Assembly (NCBI GenBank): GCA_963708795.1
Contig: CAVPUH010000005.1
Coordinates: forward strand, 62,001 to 126,000
Direction of reading: 5' to 3'
Source of the DNA: DAIQRJ01 sp963708795
Lineage (GTDB): Bacteria; Actinomycetota; Actinomycetes; Propionibacteriales; DAIQRJ01
Length of the DNA: 64,000 nucleotides
In this document: in pieces, positions 56,136-64,000 of the stretch
Layout of the letters: each line of letters opens with the position of its first letter
How positions within the stretch are numbered: position 1 is the first letter of the stretch
Translations under genes and position numbers: made by a program
The notes under the pieces: generated by a model
What the model saw: only the letters and a program-made list of their open reading frames with translations
Databases searched by the model: none
Told to the model about the DNA's origin: nothing

Positions 56136-57347
56136 TTGACGCGGGTGACCCGAGAGATCAGAGAAGTCCGTGGCGAGGAACTCGTCGACACCGCCTGGCC
56201 CCTGACGGCCTACGCGTTCGGGACGTCCCCGAGCGCCGCCAACGCACGGGACGGGTGGCTGGAGCGTGCCAAGCGCGAGACCGACTCGCTCACGCTGGTG
56301 GCCTTCGACGGGGGCCGTCCGGTGGCCACCGCGCTCGGGTTACGGATGCGGCAGAACGTCCGCGGCCGGATCGTCGAGGCGCTGGGTGTCGCCGGCGTCG
56401 CCACCCATCCCGACGGCCGCCGTGGTGGCCATGTGCGTGCGCTCATGGTCGAGCATCACCGGCGTGCGCTCGCGTCCGGTCAGCGCGTCACGGCGCTGTA
56501 TCCGTTCCGGCCCAGCTTCTACGCCCAGTTCGGGTACACGGGCCTGTTGAAGACTCGCAGCGTGCGGTTCTTCCCGGCCGGGATGGAGGAGCTTCGGCGG
56601 CTCACGCTGGACGCGACCGTCACGCTGCACGAGACGACCGATGCCGCCGCCTGGGCGAGTTACCTCGCGGTCGAGGACGGCTGGCTCGCGCGGCGTCACG
56701 GCCTCATGCTCGACGACTCGACCACCGCGCGTGAGCAGGCAGGAACGGACTCGCCGGCGATGCTGGCACTCGTACGGCGGGGCGACGCCGTGGTGGGCGC
56801 CATGCCCTTCTCGACGAAGGGGTTCGGTGACGAACTGCAGGGTTGGCGCTTCCTGGTCGACGACCCGGTCGCCCGGCTGGCGCTCGTACGCTGGCTCGGC
56901 AGCCACGCCGACCAGTACTCGAGCTACGACATCGCCCTGCCGCCGGGTGAGACGCCGGAGACCTGGTACACCGATGTCGCCTACGACGACGAGACCAGGT
57001 CGAAGGTGCCGACCCACGGTGCCCCGATGGCGCGGGTTCTCGACCTGACGGCGATGGCCGGCAGTGAGGTCGGCGACGGCGAGACCGTCGTCGAGATCAC
57101 TGGCGAGAACGAGCCGGTGGCCGGGCGCTGGCGGCTCACGGGCAGCGGTGGCTCGCTCGCGGTCGCCGAGTCGACGGCGGAACCATCTGCGACGCTCACG
57201 ATCGGCGGCATCTCGGCGCTGCTGTACGGGACCCAGTCGACGGCCGAGATCGCCGCCCGCGGCCACGGCACCTTCGAACCGGCCGGTGCCCGCGAACTCG
57301 ACTCGATCTTCGACCGCCGGACTCCTTACGTGCACAGGGCGTTCTGA
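56136..57347 (+). CDS. Eis-like GNAT acetyltransferase
   Basis: A 403-residue three-domain protein of the Eis family. First GNAT domain: VGVATHPDGRRGGHVRALMVEHHRRALASGQRVTALYPFRPSFYAQFGYTG, with acetyl-CoA loop RRGGH; a second GNAT-like domain (RRGDAVVGAMPFSTKGFGDELQGWRFLVDDPVARLALVRWL) and a C-terminal SCP2-like domain (LTIGGISALLYGTQSTAEIAARG). The terminal carboxylate (YVHRAF) is the catalytic base in characterised Eis. Mycobacterial Eis acetylates amines such as aminoglycosides; the native substrate here is unknown. TTG at 56136 or GTG at 56145. Confidence 0.85.
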   Translation: MTRVTREIREVRGEELVDTAWPLTAYAFGTSPSAANARDGWLERAKRETDSLTLVAFDGGRPVATALGLRMRQNVRGRIVEALGVAGVATHPDGRRGGHVRALMVEHHRRALASGQRVTALYPFRPSFYAQFGYTGLLKTRSVRFFPAGMEELRRLTLDATVTLHETTDAAAWASYLAVEDGWLARRHGLMLDDSTTAREQAGTDSPAMLALVRRGDAVVGAMPFSTKGFGDELQGWRFLVDDPVARLALVRWLGSHADQYSSYDIALPPGETPETWYTDVAYDDETRSKVPTHGAPMARVLDLTAMAGSEVGDGETVVEITGENEPVAGRWRLTGSGGSLAVAESTAEPSATLTIGGISALLYGTQSTAEIAARGHGTFEPAGARELDSIFDRRTPYVHRAF

Positions 57348-58280
57348 TGTCGGCACCGGATGCGGGAAGGCCGAGGCCGGTCGTCCTCGACACCGACATC
57401 GGTACCGACGTCGACGACGCCCTCGCGCTGTCGGTCCTGCTCGGGAGCCCGGAGATCGACCTCGTCGGGGTCACCACGGTCTACGGCGACACGCTGCTGC
57501 GCGCCCGGATGGTCTCGCGGCTGCTGTCCCTGGCGGGCCGTCGCGACGTGCCCGTGCGGGCCGGGTTGCAGAACACGCCGACGGGCCGCGACATCTACTG
57601 GGCCGGTCACGAAGGCGCGACGATGACCGATCTCGAGTCCGAACCGGTGGAGGCCGCCGACGACCCTCGGGCAGCCGTCCGCTTCCTGATCGACTCGGTC
57701 CGCGGCCGCCCGGGCCAGGTGACCGTGCTGGCCGTCGGACCGCTGACGAACATCGGCGCGGCGATCACCGAGGACGCCGGCTTCGCCACCGATGTCGCCG
57801 AGATCGTCGTGATGGGAGGCAACTTCGGCGCCCTCGATCAACCAGCTCCGTCGATCGAGCACAACATCAAGTGCGACCCCGAGTCGGCGGCGGTCGTCTT
57901 CGGCAGTGGGGCACGGCATCCGTGCGGTCGGACTCGACGTCACGACGCGAACGCGGATCCGCGCCACCGAGCTTGCGCGTATCGCCGAGGCCGGCGCCCT
58001 CGGTGACGAACTGGGGAACGAGATCCGGCACTACTGGAGCATCGGCGAATCCGACGGGAACACCCCGCACGACCCGCTGGTGGCGGTGGCGATCAGCCGT
58101 CCCGACCTCTTCACCTTCCGCGACGCCGATGTCAGCGTGCTGATCGACACGGAGCCGGCCGGTGCCACCCCGGTGCACACCGCCGTCCGTGGCGGGACCG
58201 CGATCGCCACCGACGTTCGGGCCGAGGCCGCGGTCGAGCAGATCGTGCGCCGGATCGAACGCGCGGGCCGAGGTTCTTGA
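57347..58280 (+). CDS. Inosine/uridine-preferring nucleoside hydrolase (frameshifted)
   Basis: About 310 residues. PVVLDTDIGTDVDDALALSVLL holds the four-aspartate calcium site; VGVTTVYGDTLLRARM, TVLAVGPLTNIGAAI and EIVVMGGNF are family marks, then IEHNIKCDPESAAVVFGSG. A G too many near 57909 shifts the frame, which continues HGIRAVGLDVTTRTRI, NTPHDPLVAVAISRPDLF (with the conserved H-D) to 58280. It splits nucleosides into base and ribose. Start overlaps the Eis-like stop. Confidence 0.88.
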
Positions 58281-58301
58281 ACAGCTCGTACCCCATCGGT
58301 C

Positions 58302-61159
58302 TCAGGCGGGTAGTCGCGGCCGCCCGGCCCCTTCGGTGATGCGTTGGGCCAGCAACTCCGGCAAGGCCAGGGCCTTCACACCGGCCAGGTCGTCGCACTG
58401 CAACTGGCAGCTGTAACCGTCGGCGAGCACGACCGAGCCGACCGGCCGGGCCGCCAGAGCGGGCAACAGCGCGAGGCCGGCCACGGCGCGGGACACCTCG
58501 GCCTTGCCCGCGGTCATCCCGAAGTCACCGGCCAGGCCGCAACAGCCGCCGATCACCGTGACGCTGGCCCCGGCACGCGTCAGCAGGCGCTCGTCCGCGG
58601 CGAAATCCATCACGGCGCGGTGGTGGCAGTGCGGCTGCACGACGACCTGGACGCCGGCCAGGTCGGGCGGTGTCCACTCGGGGGCGTGGACCGCCAGGAA
58701 CTCGCCGAGCGTGGCGACGTCGACCGTGCGGCCGATCAGATGTGCCGCGTCGCTGCGCATCATCGAGACACACGACGGCTCCATGCCCACCACCGGGACA
58801 CCCTCGGCCAGCAGGGGTTCCAGCGTCTCGGCAGTGCGGAGCGACGGCCGCGCGGGCGAGATCGAGCTGACCGGTGGAGAACTGCGGGAGTCCGCAGCAC
58901 GCGCCATCGCCGCGGCCCCCGCCGATCACCACGGGGTCGAACCCGGCGTCGCGCAGGACGGTGAGCATGGCCGACCCGACGCCGGGACGAAGATAGTTCG
59001 TCATCGTGTCGGCCCAGATGGCGACCGGTCGCCCGGCAGCAGCCGTGGAGGTTCCGGAGGTCACGGCGCCGGCGGTGGCGGCCGCCGCCGCGAAGGTGGT
59101 GGACGCGATCCGGGGCAGGCCACGGCTCCCGTCGACACCGGCCACGGCGCCGCCCACCCGACTCAACGGCGACCGCATGAGCGCGTTGAGGACTTTCGTG
59201 AGGCCGCCGCGACCGCCTGCGAGGCGCAGGAGCTGCGGCAGCCTTCCCAGCGTGTAGTGCGTGCGCGGGCGCAATCGGTGGCGGTACCGCTGGTGGAGCG
59301 CCTCGGCCTTGTAGGTCGGCATGTCGATGCCGGTCGGGCACTCGTTCGTGCATCCCTTGCAGGCAAGGCAGAGATCGAGTGACTCGGCCACGGCGTCCGA
59401 ACGCCAGCCGCCTGGGAGCTCGCCGGCGATCAGGTCCTGGAGCACGCGGGCGCGGGCCGCGCGTGCTGTCCTTCTCGTCCTTCGTCGCGAGGTACGAGGG
59501 ACACATGACGCCACCGGTCGCCGTCGAGTCGGCCCGGCACTTCCCGACCCCGGTGCAGCGGGCCACGGCGAAATCGAACCGTTCGGCATCGTGGGGATAC
59601 GACAGCGCGAGCGGCGTCTTCACCGCGACCGGGCGTGACAACCGCAGGTCGTCGGTGACGCCCGACGGATCGACGATCACGCCCGGATTGCAGAGCCCGT
59701 CGGGATCGACGACCAGCTTGGCGTCGGCGAACAGGCGCAACGCCTCCGGCGGGTACATCGTGCCCAGCAACGAACTCCGGGCCCGGCCATCGCCGTGTTC
59801 GCCGGAGATCGAGCCGCCGTGCGACGCGACCAGCGCAGCGGCGTCGTCCAGGAAGGCCGAGAAGCGGGACCGGCCGTCACCGGTGGACAGCGCGAAGTCG
59901 ATGCGGACGTGCACGCAGCCGTCGCCGAAATGGCCGTACGGCACCCCGTGCAGCTGATAGCGGTCCAACAGGAGGTCGAACTCGCGCAGATACCGGCCGA
60001 GTGCGGCCGGTGGAACGGCGGCATCCTCGAAGCCGGCGAGGGCGAAGTGCCCGTCGCGCGGGCGGGAGACGAGCCCGGCGCCGTCCTCCCGGATGCGCCA
60101 GACGACCGCGACCTGGGCCGGGTCGGTGAGCACCAGGTGGTCGATGCCGCCGGCGATCGCCGCCATCGCGGCCGCGCCCGCCCGGGCCTGTTCGGTGGTC
60201 TGGCCGGGGACCTCGACCATCAACCAGCCCGCACCCCGGGGGAGCGGCGGGACGGACGCGGCACCGTGGGTGCGCGCGACGATGTCGACGATCCGCGAGT
60301 CCAGGCCTTCGATCGCCACCGGCCCCAGCGGAACGAGTGCCGGTGCGGCGTCGGCCGCCTCGGCCATCGACGGATAGCCGACGACCAGCAGCGCGGTGGC
60401 CGACGGGCGCGGGACCAACCGGACGGTGGCCTCGAGCAACTGACCCCAGGTGCCCTCGGTTCCGACGTACGCCTGGACCGGTGACATCCGTTCGGGCAGC
60501 AGGTGTTCGAGGGCATATCCGGAGCCCTGCCGTGGGAAACGGCCGAACGACGTGCGGACGACCCCCAGGTTGCGTTCGACCAGGGTCGCCAGCCGGGACA
60601 CCGTCGACGAGGCGGCCGAGCCGTCCCGGCCGCGTGTCAGGGTGCTCCGCTCGCCGTTCCCGAAGAGCACGTCGGCCTCGACGACGTTGTCGCTGGTGCG
60701 GCCGTAGGCGAGAGCGCGGGATCCGCAGGCGTTGTTGCCGATCATCCCGCCGAGCGTGGCCCGGTTGTGGGTCGAGGGATCCGGACCGAACCGCAGGGCG
60801 TAGGGGGCGGCGGCCTTCTGCAGCTCGGCGAGCACGATGCCCGGCTGGATACGAGCGGTGCCGGACTCGGCGTCGATCCCGACGACCCGGTTGAGGTGGC
60901 GCGAGTAGTCGATGACCAGACCCCGCCCGACGGCGTTCCCGGCGATCGACGTCCCGGCACCTCGACCGGTGACGGGAACTCCGAGCGAACGGCACGCGTC
61001 GAGTGCGGCCACGACCTCGTCGGCGTGCCGGGGAAACACCACGGCCTGGGGTGCGATCCGGTACAGGCTGGCGTCGGAGGCGTACTCACTGCGACGGCGG
61101 AGCGAGTCGTCGACCTCGGTGACGCCTCGCTCGACGAGAGCCGCACGGAGGTCGCTCAT
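58302..61159 (-). CDS. FAD-linked oxidase/Fe-S oxidoreductase fusion (two frameshifts)
   Basis: About 950 residues over three frame segments. N-terminal FAD domain (FAD_binding_4): VPVTGRGAGTSIAGNAVG, RFGPDPSTHNRATLGGMIGNNACGSRAL; C-terminal FAD-oxidase domain: YGHFGDGCVHVRIDF, SGEHGDGRARSSLLG. Then ferredoxin-type CTGVGKCRA and CLACKGCTNECPTGID after a shift near 59460, and two CCG-type cysteine domains GACCGLPQFS and, after a shift near 58850, QPHCHHRAVM and GGCCGLAGDFG. The layout is that of membrane-associated D-lactate or glycolate dehydrogenases (Dld/GlcD-F fusions). Next to sugar-acid genes. Confidence 0.85.
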
Positions 61160-61356
61160 GCGCGAGACGGTAGCCGACCGCTCCGCGCCGCCAGATGGCC
61201 GCCCGGGGCCGTGACCGCCGGCGTCGCGGCGCCGGCACCGCTGCTAGCGTGAGGTCGCCGCGGGCGCGGCGGCAACGGCACGCCCGGCGGCCGATCCCGA
61301 TCGCGATCCGGACCGCCGCTCCCACCCACCTGACCCCGTGTGACAGGACATCCACC

Positions 61357-62481
61357 ATGACCAGCGCAGCACCGCTCGACAACGCCGACGTACGCCCCCT
61401 CCGGGTCGGGGTGATCGGGCTCGGGTTCGCCGGCACGACCCATCTCGACAGCTATCTCAAGGTTCCCGGCGTCGAGGTCGTCGCCCTGGCCGGGCAGGAG
61501 ACCGAGCGTCTGCACGAGCTGGGGGAGACCCGCCACGTTCCTCATCTGTACGCCGACTGGGAGGACCTCGTCGCCCGTGACGACCTCGACGTCGTGAGCG
61601 TGGGCACACCGAACTACCTTCACGCGCCCATCACGATCGCTGCGCTCGAATCCGGCAAGCACGTGCTCTGCGAGAAGCCGCTGGCCACCACCGGCGACGA
61701 AGCACTCGCCATGGTGACGGCCGCGACGAACGCGAACCGCGTCCTGGAGATCGCGTTCAACCATCGTCGTCGCGGCGACGTCCAGACCCTGCGCCACTAC
61801 ATCGACACGGGCGCGCTCGGTCGCGTCTACCACGCCAAGTCGTCGTGGCTCCGGCGGTCGGGCATCCCCGGCCTCGGCTCCTGGTTCACGAACAAGTCCA
61901 TGGCCGGTGGCGGTCCGCTGATCGACCTCGGCGCGCACGTACTCGACATCGCCCTCTTCCTCATGGACGAGCCCCGGGTGCTGTCGGTCAGCGCCGCCAC
62001 CTACGCCGAGCTCGGGACCCGCGGCAAGGGCGGTTCGGCGAACGCACAGAAGAGTGGTGCCGGATTCGCCTACGAGGTCGAGGACCTCGCGAGCGCGTTC
62101 CTGCGTCTCGAGGGCGGTCGCACGCTCCTGCTGGAGGCGTCGTGGGCCGGGTACGGCAAGGCCAACGAGGACATCGAGGTCGAACTGATGGGCACCGACG
62201 GAGGTGCGCACATCCTCGTCCAGAACTACGCCACCACCGACACCCTGCGCCTGTTCACCGACGTCGACGACCGTCCCGCGATCATCACGCCGACCGTCGG
62301 TCGGGGCGAAGGCCACCTCGCCGTCGTCCGCGAGTTCGTCTCGGCCGTCCGCGGCGACGACTGGACTGCCCACAACGGCTACTACGGCCTGCACCGCACC
62401 CGGGTCCTGGACGCCTGCTACCTCTCCGCCCAGCTCGGTCGTGAGGTCGGGGTCGAGGCGGACGAGAGCGTCGCTCGGTGA
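61357..62481 (+). CDS. Gfo/Idh/MocA family oxidoreductase, first copy
   Basis: A 374-residue NAD(P)-dependent sugar dehydrogenase-like protein: RVGVIGLGFAGTTHLDSYLKVPGVEVVALAG (Rossmann), VSVGTPNYLHAPITIAALESGKHVLCEKPLA (catalytic EKP lysine), HRRRGDVQTLRHYIDTGALGRVYHAKSSWLRRSGIPG, MAGGGPLIDLGAHVLDIALFLM with the D-x-x-x-H pair. Diverges from the FAD/Fe-S oxidase. Its stop overlaps the GTG of a close paralogue. Confidence 0.9.
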   Translation: MTSAAPLDNADVRPLRVGVIGLGFAGTTHLDSYLKVPGVEVVALAGQETERLHELGETRHVPHLYADWEDLVARDDLDVVSVGTPNYLHAPITIAALESGKHVLCEKPLATTGDEALAMVTAATNANRVLEIAFNHRRRGDVQTLRHYIDTGALGRVYHAKSSWLRRSGIPGLGSWFTNKSMAGGGPLIDLGAHVLDIALFLMDEPRVLSVSAATYAELGTRGKGGSANAQKSGAGFAYEVEDLASAFLRLEGGRTLLLEASWAGYGKANEDIEVELMGTDGGAHILVQNYATTDTLRLFTDVDDRPAIITPTVGRGEGHLAVVREFVSAVRGDDWTAHNGYYGLHRTRVLDACYLSAQLGREVGVEADESVAR

Positions 62482-63581
62482 CGACGGTGGGAGAGGGCAG
62501 CGCGGTCCTGCCCGAACGGCTCCGGGCGGGCGTCGTCGGCCTCGGCGCGGGCCAGGCCCACATGCGCGGTTATGTCGCGGCGCCCGGCGTCGACCTCGTG
62601 GCCATCGCAGGCAAGGAGAAGGATCGTCTGGTCTCGGCCGCCGAGCGTTTCGACGTCCCGCACACGTTCGAGGACTGGGAGGACCTGGTCGCGCGTGAGG
62701 ACATCGACCTGGTCAGCGTGGCCACCCCGAACGCCTTGCACGCCCCGATCGTGATCGCCGCGCTGCGGGCCGGCAAGCACGTACTCTGCGAGAAGCCGCT
62801 CTCGATCGACGCGGCGTCGGCCGAGACGATGGTCGACGCCGCGATCGAGTCGGGTCGCGTGCTCGAGGTCCTCTTCAACTTCCGGCGTCGAGGTGACGTC
62901 CGCACGTTGCGCCAGCACCTCGACACCGGGGCGCTGGGCCGCATCTACCACGCGAAGTCGTCGTGGCTTCGACGTTCGGGGATCCCCGGACTCGGCTCCT
63001 GGTTCACCACGCGAGACCTTGCCGGCGGTGGTCCGCTGATCGATCTCGGTGTGCACGTACTCGATCTCGCGCTCTTCCTGCTCGACGAGCCCCGGGTGGT
63101 GAGCGTGACCGCCGCGACGTACGCGGAGCTCGGAAGTCGAGGCCGCGGCAGCTCCGGCGTCCACCGGCCGTTCGGCTCCGGCACCGGATTGGCGTACGAG
63201 GTCGAGGATCTGGCCACGGCGTTCCTCCGTTTCGAGGACGGCGGGACGCTCCGGCTCGAAGCCTCCTGGGCGTCCTACGGCAAGGCGAAGGACGACATCG
63301 AGATCGAGTTGATGGGCACCGAGGCCGGCGCCCAGATCCTCATCGAGAACTACTCCGAGGACGACACCCTGCGGGTGTTCAGCGACCTCGGCGGCCAGCC
63401 GGCCGTCACGATCCCGGTCACGCCGCCGTCGTTGGGCCACTCCGGTGTCGTCGCCGACTTCGTGGAGGCCGTCCGCGGCGGCAACTGGGGCGCCCACGTC
63501 GGGATGGACGGCCTGCGGCGGGCCCAGGTGATCGACGCGTGCTACCAGTCCGCTCGGGAAGGGCGTGAGATCCGGCTCTGA
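62478..63581 (+). CDS. Gfo/Idh/MocA family oxidoreductase, second copy
   Basis: A 367-residue paralogue of the preceding gene, clearly related over its whole length (for instance YHAKSSWLRRSGIPGLGSWF is shared). GVVGLGAGQAHMRGYVAAPGVDL opens the Rossmann domain; here the third glycine region differs from the first copy. KHVLCEKPLSIDAASAETM and GGGPLIDLGVHVLDLALFLL keep the catalytic residues. GTGA overlap with the first copy implies tandem duplication and coupled translation. Possibly the two act as a heteromer or on related sugars. Confidence 0.9.
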   Translation: MTTVGEGSAVLPERLRAGVVGLGAGQAHMRGYVAAPGVDLVAIAGKEKDRLVSAAERFDVPHTFEDWEDLVAREDIDLVSVATPNALHAPIVIAALRAGKHVLCEKPLSIDAASAETMVDAAIESGRVLEVLFNFRRRGDVRTLRQHLDTGALGRIYHAKSSWLRRSGIPGLGSWFTTRDLAGGGPLIDLGVHVLDLALFLLDEPRVVSVTAATYAELGSRGRGSSGVHRPFGSGTGLAYEVEDLATAFLRFEDGGTLRLEASWASYGKAKDDIEIELMGTEAGAQILIENYSEDDTLRVFSDLGGQPAVTIPVTPPSLGHSGVVADFVEAVRGGNWGAHVGMDGLRRAQVIDACYQSAREGREIRL

Positions 63582-64000
63582 CCGCAGCACTCGAGAGCGA
63601 GCCCGGTCCCGCGATGGGGGCCGGGCTCTTCTGGTCGGAGCGGTCGGTCAGCGCGCTCGGGACCTCGTCGCCGACGAAGGCGCGCGTCTTGTCGAGCTGC
63701 AGCAGCGAGCTCAGCTGGTCCTTGGGCACCTCAGTCATCTCGTCGTAGACGTAGCAGGCCGCGGCGTGGCTGTGGTCGGTGAGGTAGAGCGGCGGCTGCT
63801 CGACCAGGCACTTGTCCATGACCGCCGGACACCGCGCGGCGAACCGGCAGCCGGGGTGTTTGGGTGGCACGTCCACCTCGTGGTTGCGCTCCATGACCTC
63901 CTGGCCCCACTTGCGCTTGGGATCGGGCCAGGGGATGGAGTCGATCAGCAGCCGGGTGTACGGGTGCTTCGGGTTGTTGATGACGGTCGCCACGTCGCCC
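63418..64000 (-). CDS. Oligopeptide/dipeptide ABC transporter ATP-binding protein (C-terminal part)
   Basis: The 5' part lies beyond the window. What is seen is the C-terminal oligopeptide-transporter module of DppD/OppF-type ATPases: NPKHPYTRLLIDSIPWPDP, then HPGCRFAARCPAVMDKCLVEQPPLYL and ACYVYDEM, with the conserved Cys residues thought to bind an Fe-S centre. The open frame runs on to 63418 through the terminator hairpin and into the opposing gene. The natural stop may instead be the TGA at 63648-63650 one frame away, which a single-base error would hide. Confidence 0.75.
   Translation of the reverse strand, partial: GDVATVINNPKHPYTRLLIDSIPWPDPKRKWGQEVMERNHEVDVPPKHPGCRFAARCPAVMDKCLVEQPPLYLTDHSHAAACYVYDEMTEVPKDQLSSLLQLDKTRAFVGDEVPSALTDRSDQKSPAPIAGPGSLSSAAVRAGSHALPERTGSTRRSPGPAAGRPSRRGRPSCRRGRPPRSRRRHRSGPTTAA
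63599..63628. terminator. Bidirectional intrinsic terminator
   Basis: GAGCCCGG and CCGGGCTC form an 8-bp stem, extended by an inner CCC/GGG pair, between the convergent Gfo/Idh and ABC ATPase genes. TTCT follows on the plus strand. Confidence 0.65.

Overview
The window is high-GC DNA that looks like the chromosome of an actinobacterium. The pointers are a SEC-C-tailed SecA next to an Rv3235-like protein, a BldC-like HTH protein, a Ku homologue with a Lys/Ala-rich tail, DUF2505, Eis-type and F420/LLM-type proteins, the Flp/Tad genes in actinobacterial form, and a tmRNA whose tag reads ANSQRTDFALAA. A non-mycobacterial lineage such as Acidimicrobiia is plausible, but that is inference. No plasmid, phage or insertion-sequence gene was recognised.

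Layout. 1-281: tandem array of 61-62 bp units, each with a nested 40-nt palindrome. 0.3-5.8 kb: MFS exporter with MarR regulator, secA, a small P-loop kinase. 5.8-10.1 kb: Rv3235-like protein, LysM membrane protein, an intergenic region with five 10-bp direct repeats, a sulfite-oxidase-like/flavin-reductase pair, a BldC-like protein. 10.4-15.4 kb: cpaB and tadZ of a Tad system, a WS/DGAT acyltransferase, a DUF6912-like protein and Ku. 15.4-24.1 kb: pruA (frameshifted), a GH172/DUF2961 protein (frameshifted), two small proteins and the giant NAD-glutamate dehydrogenase. 24.1-25.8 kb: alpha/beta hydrolase, a deletion-riddled sulfatase remnant and a second copy of the palindromic repeat. 25.8-30.5 kb: main tad operon (cpaF with several frameshifts, tadB, tadC, a pilin-like peptide, two TadE-like and one TadG-like protein). 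30.5-37 kb: prfB, ftsE, ftsX, an M23 peptidase, a MazF-like gene, smpB, pdxY. 37-39.6 kb: acyl-CoA dehydrogenase, GNAT, tmRNA. 39.7-44.3 kb: repeats, a disrupted 13E12-type HNH endonuclease with a LexA-like box, then an encapsulin nanocompartment locus (DyP peroxidase with encapsulation peptide, encapsulin shell, LLM oxidoreductase). 44.3-46.3 kb: Dabb protein and a DGPF/ECF42 sigma pair. 46.5-49.8 kb: Tat-exported Gly/Tyr-rich repeat protein and a urate-degradation set (fused uraD-uraH, uricase). 49.9-53.8 kb: heterodimeric ABC exporter. 53.8-63.6 kb: sugar-acid catabolism (SDR, L-rhamnonate dehydratase, Eis-like acetyltransferase, nucleoside hydrolase, FAD/Fe-S oxidase, two tandem Gfo/Idh/MocA oxidoreductases). 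The window ends inside an oligopeptide ABC ATPase gene.

Functional themes: cell envelope and division (secA, ftsEX with its likely hydrolase, Tad pilus in two blocks), ribosome rescue (smpB with tmRNA 3 kb away), oxidative-stress compartment (encapsulin/DyP), DNA repair (Ku) and carbon/nitrogen catabolism (pruA, GDH, urate, rhamnonate). About a dozen genes are interrupted by one or more single-base shifts that leave the conserved protein readable in another frame. This strongly suggests base-level sequence errors, or unusually recent decay, so the frameshifted genes are annotated over their full reconstructed extent.
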